From: DASZBX01 sp035943635 | Lineage (GTDB): Bacteria; Actinomycetota; Actinomycetes; Streptomycetales; Catenulisporaceae | Reading direction: 5' to 3' | DNA: 54,278 bases | Assembly: GCA_035943635.1 (NCBI GenBank) | Contig: DASZBX010000114.1 | Location: 1-54,278, forward strand | Shown: positions 53,476 to 54,278 of the stretch, one piece after another | Position numbering within the stretch: position 1 is the first letter of the stretch | Layout: each line of letters begins with the position of its first letter | The notes under the pieces: generated by a model | The model's input: only the letters and a program-made list of their open reading frames with translations | The model's database searches: none | What the model was told of the DNA's origin: nothing | Translations under genes and position numbers: made by a program

Positions 53476-54126
53476 ATGCCTCGCCTGGATGCGCGTCCCG
53501 TTCTGTTCGTCGTGTCCGGTCCCAGTGGTGCGGGCAAAGGGACCGCGTTGGCGTGGTTGGTGCAGTCCGGGCTGATGCGGCGGGTTCCGACGTACACCAC
53601 CAGGGCTCCGCGGGTCGGGGAGCAGGAGGGGGTGGAGTATCGGTTCGTGGACGAGGCCACGTTCTTCGGGCTGTATCGCCAGGGGGAGATTTTCGAGTAC
53701 ACGCGGACGTATGCGGCCAGTTACTACGGGTCGCCGGTGTCGTTGCGGACTGATGATGATCCCGGGTTTCTGGTTGTCGAGCTTGATCCGGCCGGGTTCG
53801 TGCGGATCTGTGCGTCGTCCAGTCGGCGGGTGGTCGGGATTTTTGTGACCACTGATTCGCAGGCGCAGTTACGGGAGCGGTTGGCGGCCCGGGGGCAGGG
53901 CGGGGAGGCTGATCAGCGGTTGCGGATTCGGACTGATCAGCTTACGTGGGCGTGGATGTATGACTATGTGCTTGTCAATAATGATCGTGAGCAGTTCTTG
54001 CGGGAGGTGGAGGTGGTGGTGACTGCGGAGCTTCTGCGTACGCGGGGCGCTCGGCACATGCTTGATCAGCGGCAGGTCAATGATCCTACGTTGCAGGGGG
54101 AGGGTGGGGGGTCGGCGGCGCGTTGA
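53476..54126 (+). CDS. guanylate-kinase-like protein
   Basis: 216 residues from ATG 53476, with AAGGAG 10 nt upstream. The P-loop VVSGPSGAGKGTAL (residues 12-25) and the GMP-binding YTTRAPRVGEQEGVEYRFV region match guanylate kinase. The following motifs are looser than in housekeeping Gmk (EIFEYTRTYAASYYGSP instead of the usual E-x-A-x-V-x-G-x-Y-G), so it may be a divergent paralogue rather than the essential enzyme. It ends 152 bp before the window edge; no other gene is visible to the end. Confidence 0.7.
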   Translation: MPRLDARPVLFVVSGPSGAGKGTALAWLVQSGLMRRVPTYTTRAPRVGEQEGVEYRFVDEATFFGLYRQGEIFEYTRTYAASYYGSPVSLRTDDDPGFLVVELDPAGFVRICASSSRRVVGIFVTTDSQAQLRERLAARGQGGEADQRLRIRTDQLTWAWMYDYVLVNNDREQFLREVEVVVTAELLRTRGARHMLDQRQVNDPTLQGEGGGSAAR

Positions 54127-54278
54127 CGGCGTGCGTGCGGTGGGTGGTTGCGGGGGCGGGGTCTAAGTCAACTGCGGCCCGTGGCAATTTTCCGCGCTGG
54201 GTGAGGTGGTGGGTGGGTTTGTGGACGCGAGAAAATCACCACGGTTTACTGCGTCGGTCGGCTTGGGTGGTGGGTCGG

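Noticed and set aside
1..54278. CRISPR array or tRNA attachment site
   Set aside because: No regularly spaced repeats and no cloverleaf-like sequence were found by eye.

Overview
The window is high-GC DNA from a filamentous actinomycete, Streptomyces- or Catenulispora-like. Evidence: strong G/C third-position bias, many GTG starts, ATGA/GTGA gene overlaps, mycothiol-type DinB proteins, XRE regulators with one membrane segment, and many secreted proteins. I cannot name the species from sequence alone. No tRNA, rRNA or CRISPR array was seen.

The left third (1-14,300) is an accessory, defence-island-like region. A SLATT-like membrane protein at the edge is followed by a tyrosine integrase broken by frameshift, with a perfect 14-6-14 palindrome just upstream. 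Next come a HEPN-like gene overlapping a TOPRIM gene. The TOPRIM gene is cut short where it meets, tail to tail, a DrmD-like SNF2 helicase. That helicase has lost its DEAH box through a small out-of-frame deletion. To the right is an intact module: an ImmA/XRE regulator pair (minus strand), a 28-bp dyad, and a divergent three-gene operon with GTGA overlaps. The operon encodes an MBL-fold hydrolase, a single-chain E2-E1-JAB protein and a patatin-like phospholipase. It resembles type II CBASS ancillary genes but has no CD-NTase; the MBL protein sits in that position. It is the best candidate here for an under-described system.

The region 14,341-23,423 is a nested transposon. A Tn554-like unit (16,821-22,876) with three tyrosine recombinases and a DUF6262/TnpC-like protein, all translationally coupled, sits inside a Tn3-family transposase gene. 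Both halves of the split gene are still readable. From 23,500 to 26,400 lie small regulators, a second integrase remnant that also follows a perfect palindrome (17-5-17), and the 3' end of a group II intron (maturase HNH region plus domain V).

The region 26,400-35,100 holds secreted proteins (a GDSL hydrolase with three FN3-like repeats, a glycoside hydrolase with a carbohydrate-binding tail, an unknown protein), an XRE-transmembrane regulator, and a graveyard of IS5, Nudix, ISKra4, ricin-lectin and TetR fragments around an ISAzo13-like element. From 35,372 to 50,289 the genes look mostly like ordinary chromosome: MFS transporter, aminopeptidase N, kinase-like protein, DinB protein, pentapeptide protein, TetR with an NmrA-like reductase, cyclodeaminase-FolD operon, alpha/beta hydrolase, and FAD monooxygenase, with three gene fragments among them. 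The right end has a secreted protein, a DUF2690 remnant, a second XRE-transmembrane regulator with TTGTCC-type repeats upstream, and a guanylate kinase-like gene.
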